DNA from: Iris pallida
Lineage: Eukaryota; Streptophyta; Magnoliopsida; Asparagales; Iridaceae
Direction of reading: 5' to 3'
DNA: 64,000 nucleotides
Assembly (NCBI GenBank): GCA_029216955.1
Contig: JANAVB010015600.1
Location: 39,368,398-39,432,397, forward strand
The translations under genes and the position numbers were made by a program. The notes below the pieces were generated by a model. That model had not been told where the DNA came from, did no database searches, and saw nothing but the letters and a program-made list of their open reading frames with translations. Below are positions 32,312 through 44,481 of this stretch, one piece after another. Position 1 is the stretch's first letter. Every line of letters begins with the position of its first letter.

Positions 32312-34192
32312 TACATCCAGCATCTCATCGATTCTAAATCCCTGGCCATTGATTTCGAGGAGGTGACCGTAGCAGCCAACATGGTATCAGTACAATTCGG
32401 CAACTTCCCTCCGACAAAGACTCAAGACGGAGTAGTACCCGTCCTCCGAGCAAGGATGGAGGTCGCTAACTTTCCACCTCCCCGAGACCAAGCTGTTGGT
32501 TTAGTGCCCCTTACCACATCACAAGGGGAGATCATGTGGGTCCATCCGGACTTGGTACCTGAGGTGACTCAGTCCGCACCTCCCTCCACCAGTAAGAAGA
32601 AGTATGGGAAAGTCAAATCATGCCGTACGATCTCGACAGAAGTCGAGGAAGCTACTGCTGTTGTTACCCGCTCCGGCGCACAAACCCAACCTCCACCGGG
32701 TAACTCAGCTGAGGACCATCAGCCGACAGCCGCTGATGCTCCCGGACCTTCACAGCCTTCAACGACCGACAAGCCTAGGCCGAAGGAGACCCGCTTCGAC
32801 AAACCCCTCCGAAGGGAGACGCCTCATGGGCTGGAGAGGCCGTACAACTTTGACATCTTGGCACAATTGGCCAACACACCAGCCAAACTATCACTATACG
32901 AACTCCTGAGACTCTCCAAGGATGTTCGCGTCGCACTAAGCGAGGCACTTCAGAATGCCGGCGCATATCTAGCTCAGTCCAACCTCATTGGGGAAAGCTC
33001 GCTTGCAGATCTCCAGGACAGCACTTGCACAGGGTCAATGCCGAACATTGTCTTCACTCCGCAACATATGCTCATCAAGAACAACCTGCACGATCGCCCT
33101 CTGTACTATACTGGGTACATCGGCGATATCAAGGTGGATCGGATGCATATTGATCCCGGTTCTTCCATAAGCATCATCCCGAAAAGCTTACTACACCATT
33201 TGTGCATCCCAATGCATCGCCTGACGCGGACAAGCACCGCCATCAGCGGTTTCAATTCAGGCAGGAGCTACCCGATCGGGAAGATTCGCCTAAAGTGCCA
33301 AATCGGCGACCTTCAGTCAGAAGTGACCTATTATGTCATAGATGCAGACACTTCCTACAATATTCTCCTGGGGCGTCCTTGGATACACGATTACATGATC
33401 GTGCCCTCCACACTGCACCAGTGCTTCGAGTACGTCGATAAGCACGGCTTCGTGAGAACAGAATTTGCCGACATCGATCCCTTCAAAGGGGTCGAATCCT
33501 ACTACTCAGACTCATGCTTGTATGAGAAGTCGAAGAAGCATCTCACCGAAGGAGATACTTAAGCTCAAACTGAAGCAGCATCTGGATCAGAAGAACCTCT
33601 GACGATCCACCTCCAAGCCCGCAAGCCTGGCATAACTGCGCCCCTTACAGCCACTCTGCGTAAGGACACAATTAGCCTCTCTGCACAGGAGGAACAGATG
33701 GTAATCCGACTACCAAGGTCTGGCCAAGCGCGAAGACCCACGACAGAGCCACTGACAATCAGGCTGTCTAAAGCTAGCCAGCAACAAGCAGAGGAGCTCA
33801 ATCCCTCTGTCAAGCCAATGACGATCCGTCTTTCCAGAATGAATCGGCAGCCGAGCGCTAAGCCAGGGACTGCTAGCCAGCCAACAACTTCCAGCCCAGC
33901 ACCGAGCACCAAACAGGGGGTGGCTAGTACACCAACGACTCCACTTTCTGCTCCACCCATGGAGCCCTTGATGATTAAGCTGCCTAAGTCACCCTCTCAG
34001 TCCTCATTTACACAGGGGGTAGCTGAAGAGGAGTCAGAACTGGCCAAGTATGTGGCTGCTTACACTGATGCACCATCCGCAGATGATGTAATCCTACTAG
34101 AAAAGATACCTTACTTCATCAATAAAGGGCTATCTTTGAACTACCTCGAGCTTAATAAGCTTTATACAATGTATGCTATGAAACACGGTATA
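32312..34192 (+). pseudogene. Aspartic protease region of Tat-D, cut by the copia insertion
   Basis: The protease active-site block is HIDPGSSISIIPKS near 33150-33190 (Asp-Pro-Gly instead of Asp-Thr/Ser-Gly), with YNILLGRPWIHDY near 33355-33395 as the second conserved block. A TAA ends the frame at 33562, and the same frame reopens. Downstream, four spaced copies of (M/L)(V/T/M)I(R/K)L(P/S)(R/K) occur at about 33698-33990. The frame then reaches AKYVAAYTDAPSADD and LNKLYTMYAMKHGI and is cut at 34192 by the copia LTR. It resumes at 43787. Confidence 0.8.
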
Positions 34193-35256
34193 TATTGGCC
34201 CATTGGTCATATGGTCAACCTGATTTTAATAATTGATCAAACTCTGTTTGGATATACGAAGCTAGTCGGGACATCTCGGATTCTTGGGCATGATCAAGAA
34301 TGGCTATCCACTGAATTCAAGACCGAAGATCTGTTTGCCTACTCGAGTCTGTAATTCCTTATGCAATATATTTTTTACTTCGTTTGAGTCTAGGATTATG
34401 TTGTACACCGAGTCATACTGGAAAATAGGCTATCCCTTAAAAGAGTTCAAAATGTTTTTAAAATGACCTCTCAAAAAGGTTTACAAAAAGGTTTTCAAAA
34501 ATGACCAAAAGCTTTTTCAAAAACCCTAACTAAACCCTGACTTAACCCTGACAGAACTCGGACCGAGTTCGGCCAGAGTTCGGCCAGAGTTTGGTTGGTG
34601 GCCATTGTGATTTTGAATCCTTGGAACTTGGTCCTCCTGCAGTTGCGGATTTGACCGAGATTTGCTCATAGAGTTCTGCCCGAATTCTGCCCGAATTCTG
34701 TCAGAAGTCTGTCTTTGGAATTTCTATAAATAGAGAAGGATTTCGATCATTTCAACTCACTCATTCACTTTCAATCTTCTCTCTATCTAAAGCTTTTATT
34801 CTTCCAAAGAGTTTTCTAGAGCTTTCAATTTCAGATCCTAAGCCAGTTACAATCCTCTAGTCAATTTACCAGTGCGGTACGGTCTAGAAGTTTCTGAGAG
34901 ATTGTAATCAGAAGGCTTGATTGAAAAATACCTTTTCATATTTGAAGTTGGACGAGTTCTTCGTATCAAAGCTCGTGTTGTAGAAGTTGCAAGGACTTCG
35001 TAAGAAAACTTGCAGTTTTTCCAATAGTGGATTCAACTGGTAGCAAGAGTTCTACCGACTGGATTAGTCCTCAACAGAGGAATACCAGTATACATCGCTG
35101 TCTTTGCGTTTGCTCTCTTAACTTTGCCTTTACATTATTTTAGTTGTGATTAATATTCTGTGATTGTGCTGCTAACATTTTTAATTAGCATTATTCCGCT
35201 GCCAACTCTATTCACCCCCCCTCTAGAGTATTACGCTTTACTATTTCGTTCCTACA
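34193..35256 (+). repeat. 5' LTR of the copia element
   Basis: 1,064 bp, nearly identical to the 3' LTR. It contains gagttcggccagagttcgg words near 34555-34600 and a TATA box at 34724-34734 (CTATAAATAGA). The mutated start TA (for TG) is a transition. The 60-codon frame at 34284 is LTR sequence. Confidence 0.95.
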
Positions 35257-35258
35257 AT

Positions 35259-35275
35259 TGGTATCTGATCGGGTA
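35259..35275 (+). other. Primer-binding site of the copia element
   Basis: TGGTATCTGATCGGGTA lies 2 bp after the LTR. It resembles the initiator-Met type site TGGTATCAGAGC used by most plant copia elements, with a few changes. Confidence 0.7.
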
Positions 35276-35351
35276 TTACAGGTATAGCAAAGGTAACAAT
35301 ACAATTATTTATTCATTTTAATTAACTGTTATATAGATCACAGCACAACAC

Positions 35352-36345
35352 ATGGCAACTGTAAAATTCACAAGTGAAGGCCAGGCCACAAACAGACCCC
35401 CTCTGTTTGATGGTACGAATTATACATATTGGAAAACACGGATGAGTTTCTTCTTGAAACCTCTTGACTTTGATTTATGGTCCATTGTTCTTGATGGCTA
35501 TCAAAAGCCACCTCGTATAAATGTTGATGGAGTTTTAGTTGAAAAACCCCATAACAGATATACAGAGGAAGAAAAGAAAAGGGCCAGTCTTGACGCACGT
35601 GCCATTAATGCTCTTTTTTTGTGCTTTAGACAGAACTGAATTTAACAGGGTGTCTATCTGCACAACGGCTAATGAAGTGTGGAAGCAACTTGAAGTCACA
35701 CATGAAGGCACGACTCAAGTCAAAGAATCTAAAGTCAGCAGACTTACTCAAGAGTACGAGGCGTTCAAGATGAAGTCCAACGAAACAGTTGCACAAATGT
35801 TCGAGAGGTTCTTGGATATTATAAATCCTTTGTCCTCCCTAGGCAAAGATTACAGTAACCATGAAAAGATTTGCAAACTCCTGCGAGCTCTCACCAAGAA
35901 CTGGATTCCGAAGGCTACTGCAATCATTGAAGGGAACGACCTCACAACTATGTCCCTCGAAGTACTCATGGGTAAGCTACTCACTCATGAACTGGAGCTA
36001 CAAGATTTTGAAGAGCCTGCACCAAAGGAGAAGACGATCTCTCTCAAGGCTCAGCACAGAAAAGTTGCTGAAGGTGACTCAGACAGCAGTGGATCTGACG
36101 CTGAAGATCAAGCACTCCTAGCAAGGAAGTTCAAAAGATTCATGAGACATGAGAAGAGAGTCAAAGAGAACAACAGCAACAACTGGTATCAAGAAGATGC
36201 TGTCTGCTATGGTTACAAGAAGAAGGGACACATGAAGAAGGATTGTCCCATAAACTCATCATCAAGCAAGAAGAGCAACAGGTATGAAAAAAGGAACCTG
36301 AAAAGATCAACATCACGGAAGTATGCCAATACCAGTATGGCATGA
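35352..36345 (+). pseudogene. gag: gag of the copia element
   Basis: The start MATVKFTSEGQATNRPPLFD and NYTYWKTRMSFFLKPLDFDLW are typical of plant copia gag (DUF4219 and UBN2 regions). A frameshift near 35630 moves the reading to the frame ending at 36345. That frame carries EVWKQLEVTHEGTTQVKESK, EYEAFKMKSNETVAQMFERF and the zinc knuckle CYGYKKKGHMKKDC at about 36205-36246, whose second Cys has become Tyr. A stop at 36345 follows. The frameshift and the damaged knuckle make it non-functional. Confidence 0.88.
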
Positions 36346-37190
36346 AAGTGAAGCCAGCGACTTAGAAGACGAACAATCATAAGACGCTGCAAACGTATGC
36401 TTTATGGCATCCGATCAGGTACCTACTGAACCTGTAGTTGATACTTATGATGACTTCACCTTTGAGCAATTAGGAGATGCCTTCAGTGACCTGATGACTG
36501 ATTACAGGAAACTGTATAGCAAGTATCAGACCTCTAAGAAGGTACTCAAAGAGTACAAAGGTGAAATAGGTAGACTTACCGACCTACTAGCTGAGGTTAG
36601 AAATAATGTTAGTGAGTCTGGTGAGCTTTCTTCAACAAAGCTCTTATTACACGAGACTACCAAGTCATCTGAAGAGAAAGACAAAATTATTGACAAACTC
36701 AAGGAAGAACTTTCTATAGAGAAGAAAAGTCTTCAATGTGCACAAATCAGAATGGAATCACTCACTTCTGATTATACTAAGTTGTATGACACTTCCAAAA
36801 GATTGGAAATTAGGTTAGGAAAATAGCCTGAGCCTGCTGCTTCCTTCCCTAACACGTGTCACTTACCGAAAAATTGGAACATTCCCAAGCCAAACACTGT
36901 CAGACCTAACCATATAAAACCTTTACCCCAAAAGGTTAAGCCCAAACAAGATTATAGGTATGCTTTCTTCTATACTAGAAAACCTAAACCTACCAACCAT
37001 GCACACCACTCAGCTTTCAATACTCGACATGCACAATGTCACTATTGTGGCCTCATTGGTCATATTTCATCTGCATGTAGAATGAGAAAGCTTGTTGATT
37101 TAAATATTTATGCTTGGATACCTAAAGCTAACAATTCAGGACCCTATAAGAAATAGGTACCAAAAGTTTCATCTGCAAACTATTTTGTAG
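36346..37190 (+). pseudogene. Gag tail with coiled coil and second zinc knuckle (copia)
   Basis: Frame 36404-36826 encodes a charged heptad-like segment (YRKLYSKYQTSKKVLKEYK, EEKDKIIDKLKEELSIEKK), probably a coiled coil. It ends at TAG 36824-36826. Downstream, the same region encodes a second knuckle CHYCGLIGHISSAC (about 37039-37080) with all four ligands. Two knuckles and a long gag tail are usual in SIRE-type elements. Confidence 0.7.
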
Positions 37191-38807
37191 GTGGAACACC
37201 CTTCACATGCTAGAAGCAAATGGATCCTCGACAGCGGTTGCTCACGGCATATGACCGGTGACGCTACCCTATTTGCGACACTGTCGAAGAAAAAGAAGGA
37301 AGGCTATGTCTCCTTCGGTAATAACTTGAAAGGGTATATTATTGGTATCGGTAATGTTGGTAAATCTCCCTATCCTGTGATTAAGGATGTCTGTCTGGTT
37401 ACCGAGTTGAAACATAATCTACTCAGCATAAGTCATCTAGCTGATCATGGTTATGGCATCAACTTTGGCAAAGACAAATGTACTATAGTTGATAGCTCAA
37501 CTGGTAGTACTATCTTTGAAGGTATCAGGGAAGACAATATATATGTTTTCTATTTGTTAGAAGAAACTAACATTTCAGGTAGATGCTTAATGGCCAAGAG
37601 TGATGAGAGTCATCTGTGGCATATGAGACTCGGTCACGCTAATATGGATACAATATCAAGATTATCCATAAAGAAGCTAGTACGCGGTTTACCGGACATT
37701 ACATTCAAGAAGGAATCGGTATGCAGTCAATGTGAAAAGAACAAAGCTACCAGATCCATATTCAAATCAGTAAACGCAGTATGTACTACTAGACCTCTAC
37801 AATTGCTTCATATGGACTTATTTGGTCCTAGCAGAGTTGCTAGCCTCGGAGGTAAACTTTATGCTTTTGTAATTGTAGATGATTTCTCTAGATACACGTG
37901 GGTATACTTCTTGACATGCAAGAATGATGCATTATCCGAATTTGTAGCCTTTTGCAAGAAAGTACAAAATGAAAAAGGTTACATGATCACTCGAATCAGA
38001 AGCGATCATGGAGGCGAATTCGAGAATGCTGATTTTGAGCAATTTTGTGACACACACGATTTCATACACGTGTTCTCCTGCCCTGGGACTCCACAACAAA
38101 ATAGAGTTGTGGAACGTAAGAACAGAACTCTAACCGAAATGGCTAGAGTGATGTTAAACCAGTTTAGTCTACCCAAATATTTCTGGACTGAAGTTGTCAA
38201 TACAGCTTGCTTTGTTCTCAATAGAGTTCTAATTCGACCCAAATCGAAGAAGACTCCATTTGAGTTATGGTTTGATAGAATTCCTTCAGTTTCATACTTT
38301 AGAATATTTGGCTGTAAATGTTTTATTCTTAATACAAAAGACAACTTGGGAAAATTTGATGAAAAGGCCGATGAAGGTATATTTTTAGGTTATACGGCTA
38401 AGAGCAAAGGATATAGAGTCTTCAACAAACGAACAATGATCATCGAAGAATCAATCAACATCACCTTTGATGAAATGAATCAAATGACTATCGATAACAG
38501 TGATGAAGATCAGCCTGCATCAAGCTCAACATCAGCTGATCCTCAACCAAGCTCTGCTCTAGCTGAACCTCCTAGAGAAGATCCAGGAACCAGCTACCTT
38601 CAGAATCTACCGAAAAGGTTGAAATTTACAGCTGATCATCCAAAAGATTTGGTAATTGGTGATATTACCAAAGGAGTAAGTACTCGTACATCCAGTAGAG
38701 ATATTGTTTCTAGTGTTGCATTTATTTCACAGCTAGAACCCAAAACTATTGATGAAGCATGTAGTGATAGTTTTTGGATAGATGCTATGCAAGAGGAATT
38801 AAACTAA
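37156..38807 (+). pseudogene. pol: Protease and integrase of the copia element
   Basis: Protease: WILDSGCSRHMTGD (active site DSG) near 37220. Integrase: the zinc-binding block HLWHMRLGHAN with CSQCEKNKA, then LLHMDLFGP (first Asp), IRSDHGGEFEN (second Asp) and PQQNRVVERKNR (Glu). The GKCD-like C-terminal region is FGCKCFILNTKDNLGKFDEKADEGIFLGY. The frame stays open to TAA at 38805-38807 (EELN then stop), right before the RT. This integrase frame is the longest intact stretch of the element. Confidence 0.92.
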
Positions 38808-40272
38808 TTTAAACGGAATCAAGTTTGGGAACTTGTTCCCAAGCCTATTGATCATCTGGTCATTGGCACCCGTTGGGTATTCCGAAATAAACTTAATGAG
38901 AATGGTTTAATGACTCATAATAAGGCTCGACTCGTAGCTCAAGGATACAATCAAGAAGAAGGTATCGACTACGATGAGACTTATGCCCCAGTTGCGAGAT
39001 TAGAATCCATTCGCATGTTATGTGCATTTGCATGTTTTCATGATTTTAAACTATTTCAAATGGATGTCAAGAGTGCTTTTTTAAATGACTTTATAAAAGA
39101 AGAAGTTTTTGTAGCACAACCTCCAGGTTTCACGGATTTCAAAAACCTTGATCATATTTTCAAGTTGAAGAAAGCCTTATACGGTTTAAGACAAGCCCCT
39201 CGTGCTTGGTATGATCATCTAAGCTCTTTTCTACTTAACAATGGCTTTTCAAAAGGCAAGGTTGACACTACACTGTTTATTAAGTCTTTTAATGGCAAAC
39301 TTCTTTTAATTCAAATCTATGTTGATGATATTATATTTGGATCTACTGATGAATCTCTGTGTCAAGAATTTTCTAAGTGTATGCAGAATGAGTTTGAGAT
39401 GAGCATGATGGGAGAGCTGAAGTTCTTTCTCGGATTGCAAATCAAACAAACTGATAATGGGACATTTATAAATCAAGCCAAGTACACAAAAGACTTGCTA
39501 AAAAAGTTCGATCTGGACAATGTCAAACCTATTGGCACTCCAATGGCAACTTCAATAAAGCTTGATTCAGATGAACAAGGCAAGCCAGTCGACACACGTA
39601 AGTATCGAGGTATGATTGGTAGTTTACTTTATGTAACTGCTAGTCGTCCAGATATAATGTTTAGTGTTTGCCTGTGTGCACGATTTCAAGCTAATCCAAA
39701 GGAACTACATCTGTCCGCAGTTAAGCGTATCTTTCGATACCTTAAGGGCACTTCTTCTGTTGGCTTGTGGTACCCCAAAACTAAGTCCTTTGACCTTATT
39801 GGTTATTCGGATGCAGATTTTGCTGGATGCAAAGTTGATAGAAAAAGTACAAGTAGCACATGTCATTTCTTAGGCAAGGCTTTAGTCTCATGGTTTAGTA
39901 AAAAAGTAAAATTCTGTAGCCCTATCAACAACAGAGGCTGAGTACATCGCCGCAGGATGTTATTGTGCTCAGATTTTGTGGATGAAACAAACCTTGGAAG
40001 ACTATGATTTATGTTTCACACATATTCTCATTTTCTGTGATAACACGAGCACTATTAATTTGACTAAGAATCCAGTATGTCACTCTCGTACTAAACATAT
40101 CGAGATTCGATATCACTTTCTTAGAGATCATCATCAAAATGGAGATATAAACCTTGTGTACATAGATACTGAAAATCAACTAGCTGACATCTTCACTAAA
40201 CCTCTAGCGGAAGATCGTTTCAATTATTTACGTCGAAAATTAGGAATTTTGGACGTCAATAATATTAATTAA
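38808..40272 (+). pseudogene. pol: Reverse transcriptase and RNase H of the copia element
   Basis: After the stop the same frame reads VWELVPKPIDH and GTRWVFRNKLNENG, the typical start of copia RT. LVAQGYNQEEGIDYDETYAPVAR, QMDVKSAFLN, LKKALYGLRQAPRAWY and the active-site YVDD (near 39320) follow. RNase H begins SFDLIGYSDADFAGC (about 39790). A one-base frame change near 39920 leads to EAEYIAAGC, ILIFCDNTS and the tail ENQLADIFTKPLAEDRF, ending at 40272. RT copies element RNA to DNA; RNase H removes the RNA. Confidence 0.92.
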
Positions 40273-40883
40273 TTTTGTTTTATGATTATATATCATTATA
40301 CAAAAACTGTGTTAGAGACAAGCCAATAAAGAGTCTGTCTGTCACCACAACTACGGTTGAAGCGAAGCGGTACTTAAGAGTTCTCCGGTGAACCTCCGCC
40401 AGCTGGGACAGTACTCCTACAGCTAATCTGAGACGGTCACTGTGTAACGACATTTAATTCATAAAATAATATTAATTATGTTAATTGAAGCTGAAATGAC
40501 TAATCTCTGAATTAAATATTTGAAATAAGACAATAAAAAAGAATGGCAAAAATCAACTATAAAGAACCCTAGGCGAATTCGGCCAGAGCTCTGACCGAAT
40601 TCGGCCCGAGTTCGGTTGAGGGTGTCAAGTTATATATACAGAACCCGAGAAGCCCTTCTTCTTCATTGCTTCCAAACTAATCACAACAGTAGCAGCAGCC
40701 GCGAAGGAGCCCCGAACCCTAGCTTTTCACCACCCTCCTTCTTCCAATCCAAGTGGTGAAATCAATCCAAAATTTGGATTCGTGCGTAGTTCGTCGTTCT
40801 CTTCGACATACTTTGATTTCGGGAGGTATAACTCCATCTTTGTCCACTTTTCTATTAGTGCATTTTTAATTCAATTTGCACAA

Positions 40884-42184
40884 ATGGCACCCAAATTCAA
40901 TCTTTCAAAGAGGAAGAAGATGACCCCTAGTGAGGAAGGGCCATCATCGCATCCGCATACGGATTCCCTCTTCTCGTCGGTTCAAACGAGCGATGGTACG
41001 TTCGACGGGTTTTTCTTCCAAACCCTAGACCAAGCCCTACTGTGGTATGGAGACTTCTCCATGAGATCCATATGCACAGGCGCTCCAGTCAAATGGACTG
41101 TATTTCCTGGTCATCGTTATTTCTTTGAGGCATAGGGTTACATCTTTTTGTTAAAATCTGCTTCCCTATAGCAACTAATGCCATTAGATTATTTTATTGC
41201 AATCTCATATTAGACACTTTTGATGTGAGCACTCGTGTTGGAGGTATTGATATCAATTTCGATGATAACCTCTTAGCGGAGATCCTTGGTATCCCTAACG
41301 AAGGTGAACTGCTAGTCGACATCACTGAATTTGATTTCCCCGAAGGTATGACACTCGTAAGTTTTGAAAGCGGAACTCTGTGCACCTGATAGAGTACGCT
41401 CTGGAAAGTTCAAGGCTAACAACCAGAACTTGTTTAACTATGAATTGTATCGCATCATCTATTCCACTATCCTTCCTAAATCCACTTCAAAGGATGATGT
41501 GACTTCTCTTGAGCTGTCCGCCATGTACCACATTCTTAAGGGATTCCATTTTCAGCCCCTAAGACCATGATTAAGATGATGGGTCGTTGTCGTGCAAGAG
41601 ATAGAAATCTCTCTTACGCGATGATTCTCCCACGTATCTTTCAGCGCTTCGATATCGATCTGTCGACTTGTACTCAGGACCCTGAGCCCAAGTTTCTTCA
41701 GTTATCTCGTCGTAGCATGACTGCTACAGCTCTACCTCCTGCTCCTCCTACTGTACCTCCTCCACCACCTCATCAGTATGCTATGACATTTGAGGGCATA
41801 CATCAGCATTTATCTGCTTTGCACGTCTCGATGACGGACATGGCTCGCGAACGTGAGTTCCGCGACGTCACCCGTTATCAGGCAATTGCAAACTCCTTAG
41901 CTGATCTTCATTTCGCCCAGACTGGTTATTCAGCCGGTTCTATCCCTAGAGATCCAGCTTTCTCTGGTTACCGCTGTGAGGATGAGGCTGTTCATGCCTA
42001 CTTCCAGCCCGGTAACGCCTATGATTGGTACCGTCCTGATCGTGCTCCACCTCGTGACTTTGTTGGTGAGTTCTATGCTGGCGCCCCACCTCATCCTTCT
42101 GGCGCTGGTACCTCTGGTGCTGGTACTTCAGGACATGCTGGTCGCGCTGATGATGATGATGAGGATGATGATGAGGAGATGTGA
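40884..42184 (+). pseudogene. Extra 3' ORF of the copia element
   Basis: From ATG 40884 the peptide starts MAPKFNLSKRKKMTPSEEGP, a basic leader. Stops at 41135 and frame changes around 41364 and 41567 break it. The block NYELYRIIYSTILPKSTSKDDVTSLELSAMYHIL (split here: LYRIIYSTILPKST, DDVTSLELSAMYHI) and then LSYAMILPRIFQRFDIDL resembles the putative plant transposon protein family (PF20167), which occurs as extra ORFs in plant retrotransposons. The C-terminal part is Pro-rich and ends in an acidic DDDEDDDEEM tail. No membrane segment is seen in it, so it is not an evident env-like gene. Family assignment is from memory of the motif and moderate. Confidence 0.5.
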
Positions 42185-42715
42185 CTATATGATTTTGAGT
42201 GATATTTTATTGTACACTTGGAAATGCTCCGATATTCTAAGTTTTTATCAGTACTTTTTGATTATTATCAGCACTTTTTTGTTTGCTTCAGTACTCATTT
42301 ATTTTCATGGACATGTTTATTTTGCCTTAGTTTATGGCATTCCAGTTTATTTCATCACTATGTTTCAGTTTCAGTTTATGATAGCACTATCTCTTTATAT
42401 TGCTTCATTCTTTATAACTGCCTGTGAAATTACATGCCTGTGATTATATTTTTTTATACATGCCTGTGATATTTTTCTTTTATTTCTGCCTTATTTCTTT
42501 TATATATGTTTTCTCACTATTTGTTACTTATGCATTTATTGCGGGGGAGCTTTCTCTTTTGCAATTATTTTGCTAAGTGACAAAGGGGGAGAAAATTAAA
42601 AGATCTAATATTTTTTTGAGATAATACAGGATATGAACAATTCTACTTTTTGATATTTTGAACAAGCTTTATGTTATATCATTCATAGTTTGTCAATTAT
42701 CAAAATGTGGGAGAT
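42185..42715 (+). other. 3' untranslated region and polypurine tract of the copia element
   Basis: T-rich sequence followed by gacaaagggggagaaaatt (about 42579) and the tract aatgtgggagat directly before the LTR (42704-42715). No gene is seen; open frames here overlap T-rich DNA. Confidence 0.65.
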
Positions 42716-43781
42716 TGTTGGCCCATTGGTCATATGGTCAACCTGATTTTAATAATTGATCAAACTCTGTCTGGATATACGAAGCTAGTCGGGACATCTC
42801 GGATTCTTGGACATGATCAAGAATGGCTATCCACTGAATTCAAGACCGAAGATCTGTTTGCCTACTCGAGTCTGTAATTCCTTATGTAATATATTTTTCA
42901 CTTTGTTTGAGTCTAGGAATATATTGTACACCGAGTCGTACTGGCAAATAGGCTATTCCCTTAAAAGAGTTCAAAATATTTTTAAAATGACCTTTCAAAA
43001 AGGTTTACAAAAAGGTTTTCAAAAAGGTTTTCAAAAATTACCAAAAGCTTTTTCAAAAACCCTAACTAAACCCTGACTTAACCCTGACAGAACTCGGACC
43101 GAGTTCGGCCAGAGTTCGGTTGGTGGCCGTTGTGATTTTGAATCCTTGGAACTTGGTCCTCCTGCAGTTGTGGATTTGACCGAGATTTGCTCATAGAGTT
43201 CTGTCCGAATTCTGCCCGAATTCTGTCAGAAGTCTGTCTTTGGAATTCCTATAAATAGAGAAGGATTTCGATCATTTTAACTCACTCATTCACTTTCAAT
43301 CTTCTCTCTATCTAAAGCTTTCAGTCTTCCAAAGAGTTTTCTAGAGCTTTCAATTTCAGATCCCAAGCCAGTTACAATCCTCTAGTCAATTTGCCAGTGC
43401 GGTACGGTCTAGAAGTTTCTGAGAGATTGTAATCAGAAGGCTTGATTAAAGAATACCTCTTCACATTTGAAGTTGGACGAGTTATTCGTATCAAAGCTCG
43501 TGTTGTAGAAGTTGCAAGGACTTCGTAAGAAAACTTGCGGTTTTTCCAATAGTGGATTCAACTGGTAGCAAGAGTTCTACCGACTGGATTAGTCCTCAAC
43601 AGAGGGATACCAGTATACATCGCTGTCTTTAGCGTTTGCTCTCTTAACTTTGCCTTTACATTATTTTAGTTGTGATTAATATTCTGTGATTGTGCTGCTA
43701 ACATTTTTAATTAGCATTATTCCGCTACCAACTCTATTCACCCCCCTCTAGAGTATTACGCTTTACTATTTCGTTCCTACA
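42716..43781 (+). repeat. 3' LTR of the copia element
   Basis: 1,066 bp, TGTTGGCCC...CCTACA, nearly identical to the 5' LTR. One extra aaaaggttttc unit is present near 43010-43040. TATA box CTATAAATAGA near 43250. Confidence 0.95.
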
Positions 43782-43786
43782 GTATA

Positions 43787-44481
43787 GGCACTCACCTATA
43801 CATGCAGGTGACAAATGTCTACACTGTAAACCCACTTACTCCAGTAGAAGACGCTTACCGCGTAGTCAAGGGAGAAGACCATCTAATCATCTTCGGCCGG
43901 AAGAATGATCCACAACCCTTAAGGGTAGAAGAAGTTGATCTCGAACCCGACACAGGGAGATTTTCCCCTTATCTGTATAGTCCCCGATCCAAGTACCTTA
44001 TGCAAAAACAAGGATATGATCTGGAAACTACACCAGGCTTGAACTACGACACTGGACGGCGATTACCCGTACAATCGCTGGTCCCGGCTGGAAAACCACG
44101 AGACTACTACAACAAAACCAGATGTGGGCTAGGTTATGTTACATCGGCAACAACCCCTGAAAGCTCAGATGAGGAATGCGACTGGCATTCACACTCAACC
44201 GGATCACCCACTTCCGATTCAGATGTCAGCATCGGGGACATGCTCAGGCAAGTCTGGTCCGTCAATATGGCATTTGCCGACGCCTACGAAGAAGATGAAG
44301 ACATTCTCGAACTTCTTGAGCTAGAGCCATGGGCACAACAACTAGATGTACAGTGGGAGAAGCGGTTCGAACAAAGAGAGCCTCCCACCGAGGATGAGGT
44401 TGTACAAGTCGATCTCGGTGATGAGTCCTCTCCAAAGCCCATATTCGTCCGCAAGAATCTGACAGACGAAGAGCGAGAATC
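43787..44481 (+). pseudogene. Protease-RT linker of Tat-D, cut by CACTA insertion
   Basis: The reading continues from 34192: GTHLYMQVTNVYTVNPLTP, IIFGRKNDPQPLRVEEVDLEP, RDYYNKTRCGLGYVT, an acidic segment (ESSDEECDWHSHSTG, DAYEEDEDILELLELEP) and KPIFVRKNLTDEERES. It is open until the CACTA element at 44482 and resumes at 47230 with LLQLVREYIDVFAW. No catalytic domain is recognised. The segment is intact here, whereas Tat-C has two TGG-to-TAG stops. Confidence 0.8.

Larger units (their letters stand above)
34193..43781 (+). mobile_element. SIRE-like Ty1/copia element nested in Tat-D
   Basis: LTRs 34193-35256 and 42716-43781 start TGTTGGCCC (TATTGG in the 5' copy) and end CCTACA. The target duplication is GTATA at 34188-34192 and 43782-43786. 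Between them lie a Met-type primer-binding site, gag, protease, integrase, RT, RNase H (the copia order) and an extra 3' ORF. The polypurine tract aatgtgggaga precedes the 3' LTR. Integrase and RT motifs, the extended gag and the 3' ORF suggest the SIRE/Maximus lineage. It is decayed by several frameshifts and stops. Confidence 0.95.

Noticed and set aside
42807..43076. Frame with repeated QKGFQKGFQK
   Set aside because: It lies wholly in the copia LTR and reflects the aaaggttttc tandem repeat.
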